Shown in pieces: positions 50,157 through 62,457 of a stretch of 64,000 nt of DNA. The translations under genes were made by a program, and so were the position numbers. Under the pieces are notes generated by a model. It did not search any database. It had not been told where the DNA came from and saw only the letters and a program-made list of their open reading frames with translations. This stretch comes from Ptiloglossa arizonensis (taxonomy: Eukaryota > Arthropoda > Insecta > Hymenoptera > Colletidae): contig NW_027478529.1 in assembly GCF_051014685.1 (NCBI RefSeq), positions 682,001 through 746,000 of the forward strand, written 5' to 3'. Position 1 is the stretch's first letter. Each line of letters opens with the position of its first letter.

Positions 50157-51558
50157 GTTTGAAGCTAAGAAATGGTTGAGAGGGTAACAAATTTTTCGCA
50201 CTTCTGTTGCTCCAAGCGCTTAACCAGTATGGCCTAGGGAAAAAATACCCATACCGTTGTAAGAGGACGAGTTTCTACTTTCAGACGCAATAGGAATTTT
50301 TGGGTTAGGTCAATCCGTTCGCGATATATGGGAGTTTGAAGCTAAGAAATGGTTGAGAAGACAACAAATTTTTCGCAATTCTGCTGCTCCAAACGCTTAA
50401 CCAGAATGGCATAGGGAAAAAATACACATACCGTTGTAAGAGGACGAGTTTCTACTTTCAGACGCAATAGGAATTTTTGGGTTAGGTCCATCCGTTAGCG
50501 AGATACGGGAGTTTGAAGCTAAGAAATGGTTGAGAAGGTAACAAATTTTTCGCACTTCTGCTGCTCCAATCGCTTAACCAGAATGGCCTAGGGAAAAAAT
50601 GAACATACCGTTGTAATCGGGCGAGTTTCTACTTTCAGATGCAATAGGAATTTTTGGGTTAGGTCAATCCGTTCGCTACATATGGGAGTTTGAAGCAAAG
50701 AAATGGTTGACAAGACAACAAATTTTTTTCACTTCTGCTACTCCAGTCGCTTAACCAGAATGGCCAAGGGGGAAAATACACATACAGTTGTAATCGGGCG
50801 AGTTTCTACTTTCAGACGCAACAGGAATTTTTGGGTTAGGTCAATCTGTTCGCAAGATATGGGAGTTTGAAGCCAAGAAATGGTTGAGAGGGCAACAAAT
50901 ATTTCGCACTTCTGCTACTCTAAACGCTTAACCAGAATGGCCTAGGGAAAAAATACACATACCGTTGTAAGAGGACGAGTTTCTATTTTCAGACGCAATA
51001 GGAATTTTTGGGTTAGGTCAATCCGTTAGCGAGATATGGGAGTTTGAAGCTAAGAAATGATTGAGAAGGCAACAAATTTTTCGCACTTCTGCTGCTCCAG
51101 TCGCTTAACCAGAATGGCCTAGGGGGAAAATACACATACCGTTGTAATCGGGCGAGTTTCCACTTTCAGATGCAATACGAATTTTTGGGTTAGGTCAATC
51201 CGTTCGCAAGATATGGGAGTTTGAAGCCAAAAAATGGTTGAGAAGCCAACAAATTTTTTGCACTTCTGCTGCTCCAGTCGCTTTACCAGAATGGCCTAGG
51301 GGGAAAATAAACATACCGTTGTTTGAGGACGAGTTTCTACTTTCAGACGCAATAGGAATTTTTGGGTTAGGTCAATCCGTTCGCGATATATGGGAGATTG
51401 AAGCTAAGAAATGGTTGAGAAGACAACAAATTTTTCGCAATTCTGCTGCTCCAAACGCTTAACCAGAATGGCCTAGGGAAAAAATACACATACCGTTGTA
51501 AGAGGACGAGTTTCTACTTTCAGACGCAATAGGAATTTTTGGGTTAGGTCAATCCGTT

Positions 51559-51849
51559 AGGGAGATATGGGAGTTTGAAGCCAAGAAATGGTTGAGAAGG
51601 CAACAAATATTTCGCACTTCTGCTGCTCCAAACGCTCGACCAGAATGGCCTAGGGAAAAAATACACATACCGTTGTAGGAGGACGAATTTCTACTTTCAG
51701 ACGCAATAGGAATTTTTGGGTTAGGTCAATCCGTTCGCGAGATATGGGAGTTTGAAGCTAAGAAATGGTTGAGAAGGCAACAAATATTTCGCACTACTGC
51801 TGCTCCAAACGCTTAACCAGAATGGCCTAGGGAAAAAATACACATACCC
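51559..51849 (+). repeat. Short satellite linker between duplication blocks
   Basis: About 1.6 monomers. It includes the gttagggagatatggg variant, which recurs at about 60228, and the junction gttgtaggagg, which recurs near 60343. These two rare markers tie this stretch to the 60 kb region. No gene is seen. Confidence 0.75.
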
Positions 51850-52263
51850 TTGTAAGAGGACGAGTTTCTACTTTCAGACGCAATAGGAATTTTTGGGTTA
51901 GGTCAATCCGTTCGCGAGAAATGGGAGTTTGAAGCTAAGAAATGATTGAGAAGGCAACAAATTTTTCGCACTTCTGCTGCTCTAGTCGCTTAACCAGAAT
52001 GGCCTAGGGGGAAAATACACATACCGTTGTAATCGGGCGAGTTTCTACTTTCAGGTTCAATACGAATTTTTGGGTTAGGTCAATCCGTTCGCGACATATG
52101 GGAGTTTGAAGCTAAGAAATGGTTGAGAAGACAACAAATTTTTTGCACGTCTGCTGCTCCAGTCGCTTAACCAGAATGGCCTAGGGAAAAAATACACATA
52201 CCGTTGTAACCGGACGAGTTTCTACTTTCAGACGCAATAGGAATTTTTGGGTTAGGTCAATCC

Positions 52264-52633
52264 GTTCGCGAGATACGGGAGTTTGAAGCTAAGAAATTGT
52301 TGAGAATGCAACAAATTTTTTGCACTTCTGCTGCTCCAGTCGCTTAACCAGAATGGCCTAGGGAAAAAAAAACATACCGTTGTAACCGGACGAGTTTCTA
52401 CTTTCAGACGCAATAGGAATTTTTGGGTTAGGTCAATCCGTTCGCGAGGTACGGGAGTTTGAAGCTAAGAAATTGTTGAGAAGGTAACAAATTTTTCGCA
52501 CTTCTGCTGTTCCAACCGCTTAACCAGAATGGCCAAGGGAAAAAATACACATACCGTTGTAACCGGACGAGTTTCTACTTTCAGACGCAACAGGAATTTT
52601 TGGGTTAGGTCAATCCGTTCGCGAAATACGGGA
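52264..52633 (+). other. Two perfect CENP-B-box-like motifs (52264, 52617)
   Basis: The monomer between them has GAGGTACGGG and fails at the central A. Confidence 0.7.
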
Positions 52634-53678
52634 GTTTGAAGCTAAGAAATGGTTGAGAGGGTAACAAATTTTTCGCACTTCTGTTGCTCCAAGCGCTTAA
52701 CCAGTATGGCCTAGGGAAAAAATACCCATACCGCTGTAATCGGGCGAGTTTCTACTTTCGGCCGCAGCAGGAATTTTCGGGTTTTGTCAATCCGTTCGCG
52801 AGATATGGGAGTTTGAAGCTAAGAAATAGTTGAGAAGACAACAAATTTTTCGCAATTCTGCTGCTCCAAACGCTTAACCAGAATGGCCTAGGGAAAAAAT
52901 ACACATACCGTTGTAATCGGGCGAGTTTCTACTTTCAGATGCGATAGGAATTTTTGGGTTAGGTCAATCGGTTCGCGACATATGGGAGTTTGAAGCTAAG
53001 AAATGGTTGACAAGACAACAAATTTTTCGCACTTCTGCTGCTCCAACCGCTTAACCAGAATGGCCTAGGGAAAAAATACACATACCGTTGTAATCGAGCG
53101 AGTTTCTACTTTCAGTCGCAGCAGGAATTTCTGTTATTGGTCAATCCGTTCGCGAGATATGGGAGTTTGAAGCCAAGAAATGGTTGAGAAGGCAACAAAT
53201 ATTTCGCACTTCTGCTGCTCCAAACGCTTAACCAGAGTGGCCTAGGGAAAAAATACACATACCGTTGTAAGAGGACGAGTTTCTACTTTCAGACGCAATA
53301 GGAATTTTTGGGTTAGGTCAATCCGTTCGCGAGAAATGGGAGTTTGAAGCTAAGAAATGATTGAGAAGGCAACAAATTTTTCGCACTTCTGCTGCTCTAG
53401 TCGCTTAACCAGAATGGCCTAGGGGGAAAATACACATACCGTTGTAATCGGGCGAGTTTCTACTTTCAGGTTCAATACGAATTTTTGGGTTAGGTCAATC
53501 CGTTCGCGACATATGGGAGTTTGAAGCTAAGAAATGGTTGAGAAGACAACAAATTTTTTGCACGTCTGCTGCTCCAGTCGCTTAACCAGAATGGCCTAGG
53601 GAAAAAATACACATACCGTTGTAACCGGACGAGTTTCTACTTTCAGACGCAATAGGAATTTTTGGGTTAGGTCAATCC

Positions 53679-54048
53679 GTTCGCGAGATACGGGAGTTTG
53701 AAGCTAAGAAATTGTTGAGAATGCAACAAATTTTTTGCACTTCTGCTGCTCCAGTCGCTTAACCAGAATGGCCTAGGGAAAAAAAAACATACCGTTGTAA
53801 CCGGACGAGTTTCTACTTTCAGACGCAATAGGAATTTTTGGGTTAGGTCAATCCGTTCGCGAGGTACGGGAGTTTGAAGCTAAGAAATTTTTGAGAAGGT
53901 AACAAATTTTTCGCACTTCTGCTGTTCCAACCGCTTAACCAGAATGGCCAAGGGAAAAAATACACATACCGTTGTAACCGGACGAGTTTCTACTTTCAGA
54001 CGCAACAGGAATTTTTGGGTTAGGTCAATCCGTTCGCGAAATACGGGA
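53679..54048 (+). other. Two perfect CENP-B-box-like motifs (53679, 54032)
   Basis: 1415-bp-shifted copies of the 52264 and 52617 motifs. Confidence 0.7.
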
Positions 54049-55801
54049 GTTTGAAGCTAAGAAATGGTTGAGAGGGTAACAAATTTTTCGCACTTCTGTT
54101 GCTCCAAGCGCTTAACCAGTATGGCCTAGGGAAAAAATACCCATACCGCTGTAATCGGGCGAGTTTCTACTTTCGGCCGCAGCAGGAATTTTCGGGTTTT
54201 GTCAATCCGTTCGCGAGATATGGGAGTTTGAAGCTAAGAAATAGTTGAGAAGACAACAAATTTTTCGCAATTCTGCTGCTCCAAACGCTTAACCAGAATG
54301 GCCTAGGGAAAAAATACACATACCGTTGTAATCGGGCGAGTTTCTACTTTCAGATGCGATAGGAATTTTTGGGTTAGGTCAATCGGTTCGCGACATATGG
54401 GAGTTTGAAGCTAAGAAATGGTTGACAAGACAACAAATTTTTCGCACTTCTGCTGCTCCAACCGCTTAACCAGAATGGCCTAGGGAAAAAATACACATAC
54501 CGTTGTAATCGAGCGAGTTTCTACTTTCAGTCGCAGCAGGAATTTCTGTTATTGGTCAATCCGTTCGCGAGATATGGGAGTTTGAAGCCAAGAAATGGTT
54601 GAGAAGGCAACAAATATTTCGCACTTCTGCTGCTCCAAACGCTTAACCAGAGTGGCCTAGGGAAAAAATACACATACCGTTGTAAGAGGACGAGTTTCTA
54701 CTTTCAGACGCAATAGGAATTTTTGGGTTAGGTCAATCCGTTAACGAGATATGGGAGTTTGAAGCTAAGAAATGATTGAGAAGGCAACAAATTTTTCGCA
54801 CTTCTGCTGCTCAAGTCGCTTAACCAGAATGGCCTAGGAGGAAAATACACATACCGTTGTAATCGGGCGAGTTTCTACTTTCAGATGCAATACGAATTTT
54901 TGGGTTAGGTCAATCCGTTCGCAAGATATGGGAGTTTGAAGCCAAAAAATGGTTGACAAGCCGACAAATTTTTTGCACTTCTGCTGCTCCAGTCGCTTAA
55001 CCAGAATGGCCTAGGGGGAAAATACACATACCGTTGTAAGAGGACGAGTTTCTACTTTCAGACGCAATAGGAATTTTTGGGTTAGGTCAATCCGTTCGCG
55101 ATATATGGGAGTTTGAAGTTAAGAAATGGTTGAGAAGACAACAAATTTTTCGCAATTCTGCTGCTCCAAACGCTTAACCAGAATGGCCTAGGGAAAAAAT
55201 ACACATACCGTTGTAATCGGGCGAGTTTCTGCTTTCAGACGCAGCAGGAATTTCTGTGATTGGTCAATCCGTTCGCGAGATATGGGAGTTTGAAGCCAAG
55301 AAATGGTTGAGAAGGCAACAAATATTTCGCACTTCTGCTGCTCCAAACGCTCGACCAGAATGGCCTAGGGAAAAAATACACATACCGTTGTAAGAGGACG
55401 AGTTTCTACTTTCAGACGCAATAGGAATTTTTGGGTTAGGTCAATCCGTTCGCGAGATATGGGAGTTTGAAGCTAAGAAATGATTGAGAAGGCAACAAAT
55501 TTTACGCACTTCTGCTGCTCCAGTCGCTTAACCAGAATGGCCTAGGGGGAAAATACACATACCGTTGTAATCGGGCGAGTTTCTACTTTCAGGTTCAATA
55601 CGAATTTTTGGGTTAGGTCAATCCGTTCGCGACATATGGGAGTTTGAAGCTAAGAAATGGTTGAGAAGACAACAAATTTTTTGCACGTCTGCTGCTCCAG
55701 TCGCTTAACCAGAATGGCCTAGGGAAAAAATACACATACCGTTGTAACCGGACGAGTTTCTACTTTCAGACGCAATAGGAATTTTTGGGTTAGGTCAATC
55801 C

Positions 55802-56171
55802 GTTCGCGAGATACGGGAGTTTGAAGCTAAGAAATTGTTGAGAATGCAACAAATTTTTTGCACTTCTGCTGCTCCAGTCGCTTAACCAGAATGGCCTAGG
55901 GAAAAAAAAACATACCGTTGTAACCGGACGAGTTTCTACTTTCAGACGCAATAGGAATTTTTGGGTTAGGTCAATCCGTTCGCGAGGTACGGGAGTTTGA
56001 AGCTAAGAAATGGTTGAGAAGGTAACAAATTTTTCGCACTTCTGCTGTTCCAACCGCTTAACCAGAATGGCCAAGGGAAAAAATACACATACCGTTGTAA
56101 CCGGACGAGTTTCTACTTTCAGACGCAACAGGAATTTTTGGGTTAGGTCAATCCGTTCGCGAAATACGGGA
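55802..56171 (+). other. Two perfect CENP-B-box-like motifs (55802, 56155)
   Basis: 2123-bp-shifted copies of the 53679 and 54032 motifs. Confidence 0.7.
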
Positions 56172-57715
56172 GTTTGAAGCTAAGAAATGGTTGAGAGGGT
56201 AACAAATTTTTCGCACTTCTGTTGCTCCAAGCGCTTAACCAGTATGGCCTAGGGAAAAAATACCCATACCGCTGTAATCGGGCGAGTTTCTACTTTCGGC
56301 CGCAGCAGGAATTTTCGGGTTTTGTCAATCCGTTCGCGAGATATGGGAGTTTGAAGCTAAGAAATAGTTGAGAAGACAACAAATTTTTCGCAATTCTGCT
56401 GCTCCAAACGCTTAACCAGAATGGCCTAGGGAAAAAATACACATACCGTTGTAATCGGGCGAGTTTCTACTTTCAGATGCGATAGGAATTTTTGGGTTAG
56501 GTCAATCCGTTCGCGACATATGGGAGTTTGAAGCTAAGAAATGGTTGACAAGACAACAAATTTTTCGCACTTCTGCTGCTCCAACCGCTTAACCAGAATG
56601 GCCTAGGGAAAAAATACACATACCGTTGTAATCGAGCGAGTTTCTACTTTCAGTCGCAGCAGGAATTTCTGTGATTGGTCAATCCGTTCGCGAGATATGG
56701 GAGTTTGAAGCCAAGAAATGGTTGAGAAGGCAACAAATATTTCGCACTTCTGCTGCTCCAAACGCTTAACCAGAGTGGCCTAGGGAAAAAATACACATAC
56801 CGTTGTAAGAGGACGAGTTTCTACTTTCAGACGCAATAGGAATTTTTGGGTTAGGTCAATCCGTTAACGAGATATGGGAGTTTGAAGCTAAGAAATGATT
56901 GAGACGGCAACAAATTTTTCGCACTTCTGCTGCTCAAGTCGCTTAACCAGAATGGCCTAGGAGGAAAATACACATACCGTTGTAATCGGGCGAGTTTCTA
57001 CTTTCAGATGCAATACGAATTTTTGGGTTAGGTCAATCCGTTCGCAAGATATGGGAGTTTGAAGCCAAAAAATGGTTGACAAGCCGACAAATTTTTTGCA
57101 CTTCTGCTGCTCCAGTCGCTTAACCAGAATGGCCTAGGGGGAAAATACACATACCGTTGTAAGAGGACGAGTTTCTACTTTCAGACGCAATAGGAATTTT
57201 TGGGTTAGGTCAATCCGTTCGCGATATATGGGAGTTTGAAGTTAAGAAATGGTTGAGAAGACAACAAATTTTTCGCAATTCTGCTGCTCCAAACGCTTAA
57301 CCAGAATGGCCTAGGGAAAAAATACACATACCGTTGTAATCGGGCGAGTTTCTGCTTTCAGACGCAGCAGGAATTTCTGTGATTGGTCAATCCGTTCGCG
57401 AGATATGGGAGTTTGAAGCCAAGAAATGGTTGAGAAGGCAACAAATATTTCGCACTTCTGCTGCTCCAAACGCTCGACCAGAATGGCCTAGGGAAAAAAT
57501 ACACATACCGTTGTAAGAGGACGAGTTTCTACTTTCAGACGCAATAGGAATTTTTGGGTTAGGTCAATCCGTTCGCGAGATATGGGAGTTTGAAGTTAAG
57601 AAATGATTGAGAAAGCAACAAATTTTACGCACTTCTGCTGCTCCAGTCGCTTAACCAGAATGGCCTAGCGGGAAAATACACATACCGTTGTAATCGGGCG
57701 AGTTTCTACTTTCAG

Positions 57716-60700
57716 ATGCAATACGAATTTTTGGGTTAGGTCAATCCGTTCGCAAGATATGGGAGTTTGAAGCCAAAAAATGGTTCAGAAGCCAACAAAT
57801 TTTTTGCACTTCTGCTGCTCCAGTCGCTTAACCAGAATGACCTAGGGGGAAAATACACATACCGTTGTAAGAGGACGAGTTTCTACTTTCAGACGCAATA
57901 GGAATTTTTGGGTTAGGTCAATCCGTTCGCGAGATATGGGAGTTTGAAGCTAAGAAATGGTTGAGAAGGCAAAAAATATTTCGCACTTCTGCTGCTCCAA
58001 ACGCTTAACCAGAATGGCCTAGGGAAAAAATACACATACCGTTGTAAGAGGACGAGTTTCTACTTTCAGACGCAATAGGAATTTTTGGGTTAGGTCAATC
58101 CGTTCGCGAGAAATGGGAGTTTGAAGCTAAGAAATGATTGAGAAGGCAACAAATTTTTCGCACTTCTGCTGCTCTAGTCGCTTAACCAGAATGGCCTAGG
58201 GGGAAAATACACATACCGTTGTAATCGGGCGAGTTTCTACTTTCAGGTTCAATACGAATTTTTGGGTTAGGTCAATCCGTTCGCGACATATGGGAGTTTG
58301 AAGCTAAGAAATGATTGAGAAGGCAACAAATTGTTCGCACTTCTGCTGCTCCAATCGCTTAACCAGAATGGCCTAGAGAAAAAATGAACATACCGTTGTA
58401 ATCGGGCGAGTTTCTACTTTCAGATGCAATAGGAATTTTTGGGTTAGGTCAATCCGTTCGCTACATATGGGAGTTTGAAGCTAAGAAATGGTTGACAAGA
58501 CAACAAATTTTTTGCACTTCTGCTGCTCCAGTCGCTTAACCAGAATGGCCTAGGGGGAAAATACACATACCGTTGTAAGAGGACGAGTTTCTACTTTCAG
58601 ACGCAATAGGAATTTTTGGGTTAGGTCAATCCGTTCGCGATATATGGGAGTTTGAAGCCAAGAAATGGTTGAGAAGGCAACAAATATTTCGCACTTCTGC
58701 TACTCTAAACGCTTAACCAGAATGGCCTAGGGAAAAAATACACATACCGTTGTAAGAGGACGAGTTTCTACTTTCAGACGCAATAGGAATTTTTGGGTTA
58801 GGTCAATCCGTTAGCGAGATATGGGAGTTTGAAGCTAAGAAATGATTGAGAAGGCAACAAATTTTTCGCACTTCTGCTGCTCCAGTCGCTTAACCAGAAT
58901 GGCCTAGGGGGAAAATACACATACCGTTGTAATCGGGCGAGTTTCCACTTTCAGATGCAATACGAATTTTTGGGTTAGGTCAATCCGTTCGCAAGATATG
59001 GGAGTTTGAAGCCAAAAAATGGTTGAGAAGCCAACAAATTTTTTGCACATCTGCTGCTCCAGTCGCTTTACCAGAATGGCCTAGGGGGAAAATAAACATA
59101 CCGTTGTAAGAGGACGAGTTTCTACTTTCAGACGCAATAGGAATTTTTGGGTTAGGTCAATCCGTTCGCGATATATGGGAGTTTGAAGCTAAGAAATGGT
59201 TGAGAAGACAACAAATTTTTCGCAATTCGGCTGCTCCAAACGCTTAACCAGAATGGCATAGGGAAAAAATACACATACCGTTGTAAGAGGACGAGTTTCT
59301 ACTTTCAGACGCAGTAGGAATTTTTGGGTTAGGTCAATCCGTTAGCGAGATACGGGAGTTTGAAGCTAAGAAATGGTTGAGAAGGTAACAAATTTTTCGC
59401 ACTTCTGCTGCTCCAATCGCTTAACCAGAATGGCCTAGGGAAAAAATGAACATACCGTTGTAATCGGGCGAGTTTCTACTTTCAGATGCAATAGGAATTT
59501 TTGGGTTAGGTCAATCCGTTCGCTACATATGGGAGTTTGAAGCTAAGAAATGGTTGACAAGACAACAAATTTTTTTCACTTCTGCTACTCCTGTCGCTTA
59601 ACCAGAATGGCCAAGGGGGAAAATACACATACAGTTGTAATCGGGCGAGTTTCTACTTTCAGACGCAACAGGAATTTTTGGGTTAGGTCAATCTGTTCGC
59701 AAGATATGGGAGTTTGAAGCCAAGAAATGGTTGAGAGGGCAACAAATATTTCGCACTTCTGCTACTCTAAACGCTTAACCAGAATGGCCTAGGGAAAAAA
59801 TACACATACCGTTGTAAGAGGACGAGTTTCTACTTTCAGACGCAATCGGAATTTTTGGGTTAGGTCAATCCGTTAGCGAGATATGGGAGTTTGAAGCTAA
59901 GAAATGATTGAGAAGGCAACAAATTTTTCGCACTTCTGCTGCTCCAGTCGCTTAACCAGAATGGCCTAGGGGGAAAATACACATACCGTTGTAAGAGGAC
60001 GAGTTTCTACTTTCAGACGCAATAGGAATTTTTGGGTTAGGTCAATCCGTTCGCGATATATGGGAGATTGAAGCTAAGAAATGGTTGAGAAGACAACAAA
60101 TTTTTCGCAATTCTGCTGCTCCAAACGCTTAACCAGAATGGCCTAGGGAAAAAATACACATACCGTTGTAAGAGGACGAGTTTCTACTTTCAGACGCAAT
60201 AGGAATTTTTGGGTTAGGTCAATCCGTTAGGGAGATATGGGAGTTTGAAGCCAAGAAATGGTTGAGAAGGCAACAAATATTTCGCACTTCTGCTGCTCCA
60301 AACGCTCGACCAGAATGGCCTAGGGAAAAAATACACATACCGTTGTAGGAGGACGAGTTTCTACTTTCAGACGCAATAGGAATTTTTGGGTTAGGTCAAT
60401 CCGTTCGCGAGATATGGGAGTTTGAAGCTAAGAAATGGTTGAGAAGGCAACAAATATTTCGCACTACTGCTGCTCCAAACGCTTAACCAGAATGGCCTAG
60501 GGAAAAAATACACATACCGTTGTAAGAGGACGAGTTTCTACTTTCAGACGCAATAGGAATTTTTGGGTTAGGTCAATCCGTTCGCGAGAAATGGGAGTTT
60601 GAAGCTAAGAAATGATTGAGAAGGCAACAAATTTTTCGCACTTCTGCTGCTCTAGTCGCTTAACCAGAATGGCCTAGGGGGAAAATACACATACCGTTGT

Positions 60701-61427
60701 AATCGGGCGAGTTTCTACTTTCAGGTTCAATACGAATTTTTGGGTTAGGTCAATCCGTTCGCGACATATGGGAGTTTGAAGCTAAGAAATGGTTGAGAAG
60801 ACAACAAATTTTTTGCACGTCTGCTGCTCCAGTCGCTTAACCAGAATGGCCTAGGGAAAAAATACACATACCGTTGTAACCGGACGAGTTTCTACTTTCA
60901 GACGCAATAGGAATTTTTGGGTTAGGTCAATCCGTTCGCGAGATACGGGAGTTTGAAGCTAAGAAATTGTTGAGAATGCAACAAATTTTTTGCACTTCTG
61001 CTGCTCCAGTCGCTTAACCAGAATGGCCTAGGGAAAAAAAAACATACCGTTGTAACCGGACGAGTTTCTACTTTCAGACGCAATAGGAATTTTTTGGTTA
61101 GGTCAATCCGTTCGCGAGATACGGGAGTTTGAAGCTAAGAAATGGTTGAGAAGGTAACAAATTTTTCGCACTTCTGCTGTTCCAACCGCTTAACCAGAAT
61201 GGCCAAGGGAAAAAATACACATACCGTTGTAACCGGACGAGTTTCTACTTTCAGACGCAATAGGAATTTTTGGGTTAGGTCAATCCGTTCGCGAAATACG
61301 GGAGTTTGAAGCTAAGAAATGGTTGAGAAGGTAACAAATTTTTCGCACTTCTGCTGCTCCAATCGCTTAACCAGAATGGCCTAGGGAAAAAATGAACATA
61401 CCGTTGTAATCGGGCGAGTTTCTACTT
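57716..61427 (+). repeat. Mosaic of segments copied from 45-52 kb
   Basis: About 21 monomers. The left half follows the order seen at 45.5-47.6 kb at an offset of 12208 bp (gacctag at 45631 and 57839). The middle part follows 50.5-51.1 kb (catacagttg at 50781 and 59628). After a skip of monomers the stretch resumes with the gttaggg and gtaggagg markers of 51.5-51.7 kb (ggagat at 51561 and 60231), ending with the a9 deletion variant at 61028. The order of segments is kept but monomers are skipped, which fits repeated out-of-register exchange. No gene is seen. Confidence 0.8.
60934..61303 (+). other. Three perfect CENP-B-box-like motifs (60934, 61110, 61287)
   Basis: Consecutive monomers. The step 60934 to 61110 is 176 bp because the a9 deletion lies between them. 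Confidence 0.7.
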
Positions 61428-61580
61428 TCAGATGCAATAGGAATTTTTGGGTTAGGTCAATCCGTTCGCTACATATGGGAGTTTGAAGCTAAGAAATGGT
61501 TGACAAGACAACAAATTTTTTGCACTTCTGCTACTCCAGTCGCTTAACCAGAATGGCCAAGGGGGAAAATACACATACAG

Positions 61581-61594
61581 TTGTAATCGGCGAG
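61581..61594 (+). other. 1-bp deletion at the monomer junction
   Basis: The sequence reads taatcggcgag where relatives read taatcgggcgag. It also breaks the CGGG of the second box-like motif. Confidence 0.85.
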
Positions 61595-62170
61595 TTTCTA
61601 CTTTCAGACGCAACAGGAATTTTTGGGTTAGGTCAATCTGTTCGCAAGATATGGGAGTTTGAAGCCAAGAAATGATTGAGAGGGCAACAAATATTTCGCA
61701 CTTCTGCTACTCTAAACGCTTAACCAGAATGGCCTAGGGAAAAAATACACATAGCGTTGTAAGAGGACGAGTTTCTACTTTCAGACGCAATAGGAGTTTT
61801 TGGGTTAGGTCAATCCGTTCGCGAGATATGGGAGTTTGAAGCTAAGAAACGATTGAGAAGGCAACAAATTTTTCGCACTTCTGCTGCTCCAGTCGCTTAC
61901 CCAGAATGGCCTAGGGGGAAAATACACATACCGTTGTAATCGGGCGAGTTTCTACTTTCATATACAATACGAATTTTTGGGTTAGGTCAATCCGTTCGCG
62001 ACATATGGGAGTTTGAAGCTAAGAAATGGTTGAGAAGACAACAAATTTTTTGCACTTCTGCTGCTCCAGTCGCTTAACCAGAATGGCCTAGGGAAAAAAT
62101 ACACATACCGTTGTAACCGGACGAGTTTCTACTTTCAGACGCAATAGGAATTTATGGGTTAGGTCAATCC

Positions 62171-62187
62171 GTTCGCGAGATACGGGA
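62171..62187 (+). other. Perfect CENP-B-box-like motif (last in window)
   Basis: GTTCGCGAGATACGGGA in a monomer entered through taaccggac, inside the diverging right end. Confidence 0.7.
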
Positions 62188-62440
62188 GTTTGAAGCTAAG
62201 AAATGGTTGAGCAGGTAACAAATTTTTCGCACTTCTGCTGCTCCAACCGCTTAACCAGAATGGCCTAGGGGGAAAATACACGTACCGTTGTAATCGGGCG
62301 AGTTTCTACTTTCAGATGCAATAGGAATTTTTGGGTTAGGTCAATCCGTTCGCTACATATGGGAGTTTGAAGCTAAGAAATGGTTGAAAAGACAACAAAT
62401 TTTTTGCACTTCTGCTGCTCCAGTCGCTTAACCAGAATGG

Positions 62441-62457
62441 CCAAGGGGGACAAATAC
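62441..62457 (+). other. 1-bp insertion making the only 178-bp monomer seen
   Basis: The sequence reads gggggacaaatac where relatives read gggggaaaatac, which adds one c. Confidence 0.85.

Larger units (their letters stand above)
47774..51558 (+). repeat. 14-monomer duplication (period 2476 bp)
   Basis: Bases 47774-49082 match 50250-51558 at an offset of 2476 bp, which is 14 monomers minus two 1-bp deletions lying between (49351 and 49881). Markers include catacagttg at 48305 and 50781 and ggcatagg near 47933 and 50409. This pair shows more substitutions than the other blocks, for example gtaagagg versus gtttgagg, ggtgcaat versus gatgcaat and ttcgaag versus ttgaag, so it looks older or more mutated. 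The stretch 49083-50249 between the matches holds mainly taaccggac-class monomers. The 134 bp just before this block (47640-47773) are one ordinary K-class monomer. Confidence 0.83.
51850..54736 (+). repeat. 8-monomer tandem duplication (period 1415 bp)
   Basis: Bases 51850-53321 match 53265-54736 at an offset of 1415 bp, eight monomers including one that is 176 bp. Markers are the a9 deletion variant at 52358 and 53773, cggccgcag at 52759 and 54174, and aatcggttcg near 52967 and 54382. One difference noticed is aaattgttgag versus aaatttttgag. Confidence 0.9.
53399..57715 (+). repeat. 12-monomer tandem duplication (period 2123 bp)
   Basis: Bases 53399-55592 match 55522-57715 at an offset of 2123 bp, twelve monomers including one of 176 bp. 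Markers are cggccgcag at 54174 and 56297, tcaagtcgc at 54811 and 56934, and gaagtt at 55115 and 57238. It overlaps the second copy of the preceding 8-mer, so three successive copies of the cggccg monomer result. Apart from one aatcggttcg/aatccgttcg change and a gagaagg/gagacgg change, the copies look nearly identical. Confidence 0.9.

Noticed and set aside
51238..51462. 74-codon plus-strand open frame
   Set aside because: It is open mainly because the usual gttgtaagagg has become gttgtttgagg here, removing a taa stop. It is otherwise ordinary satellite.
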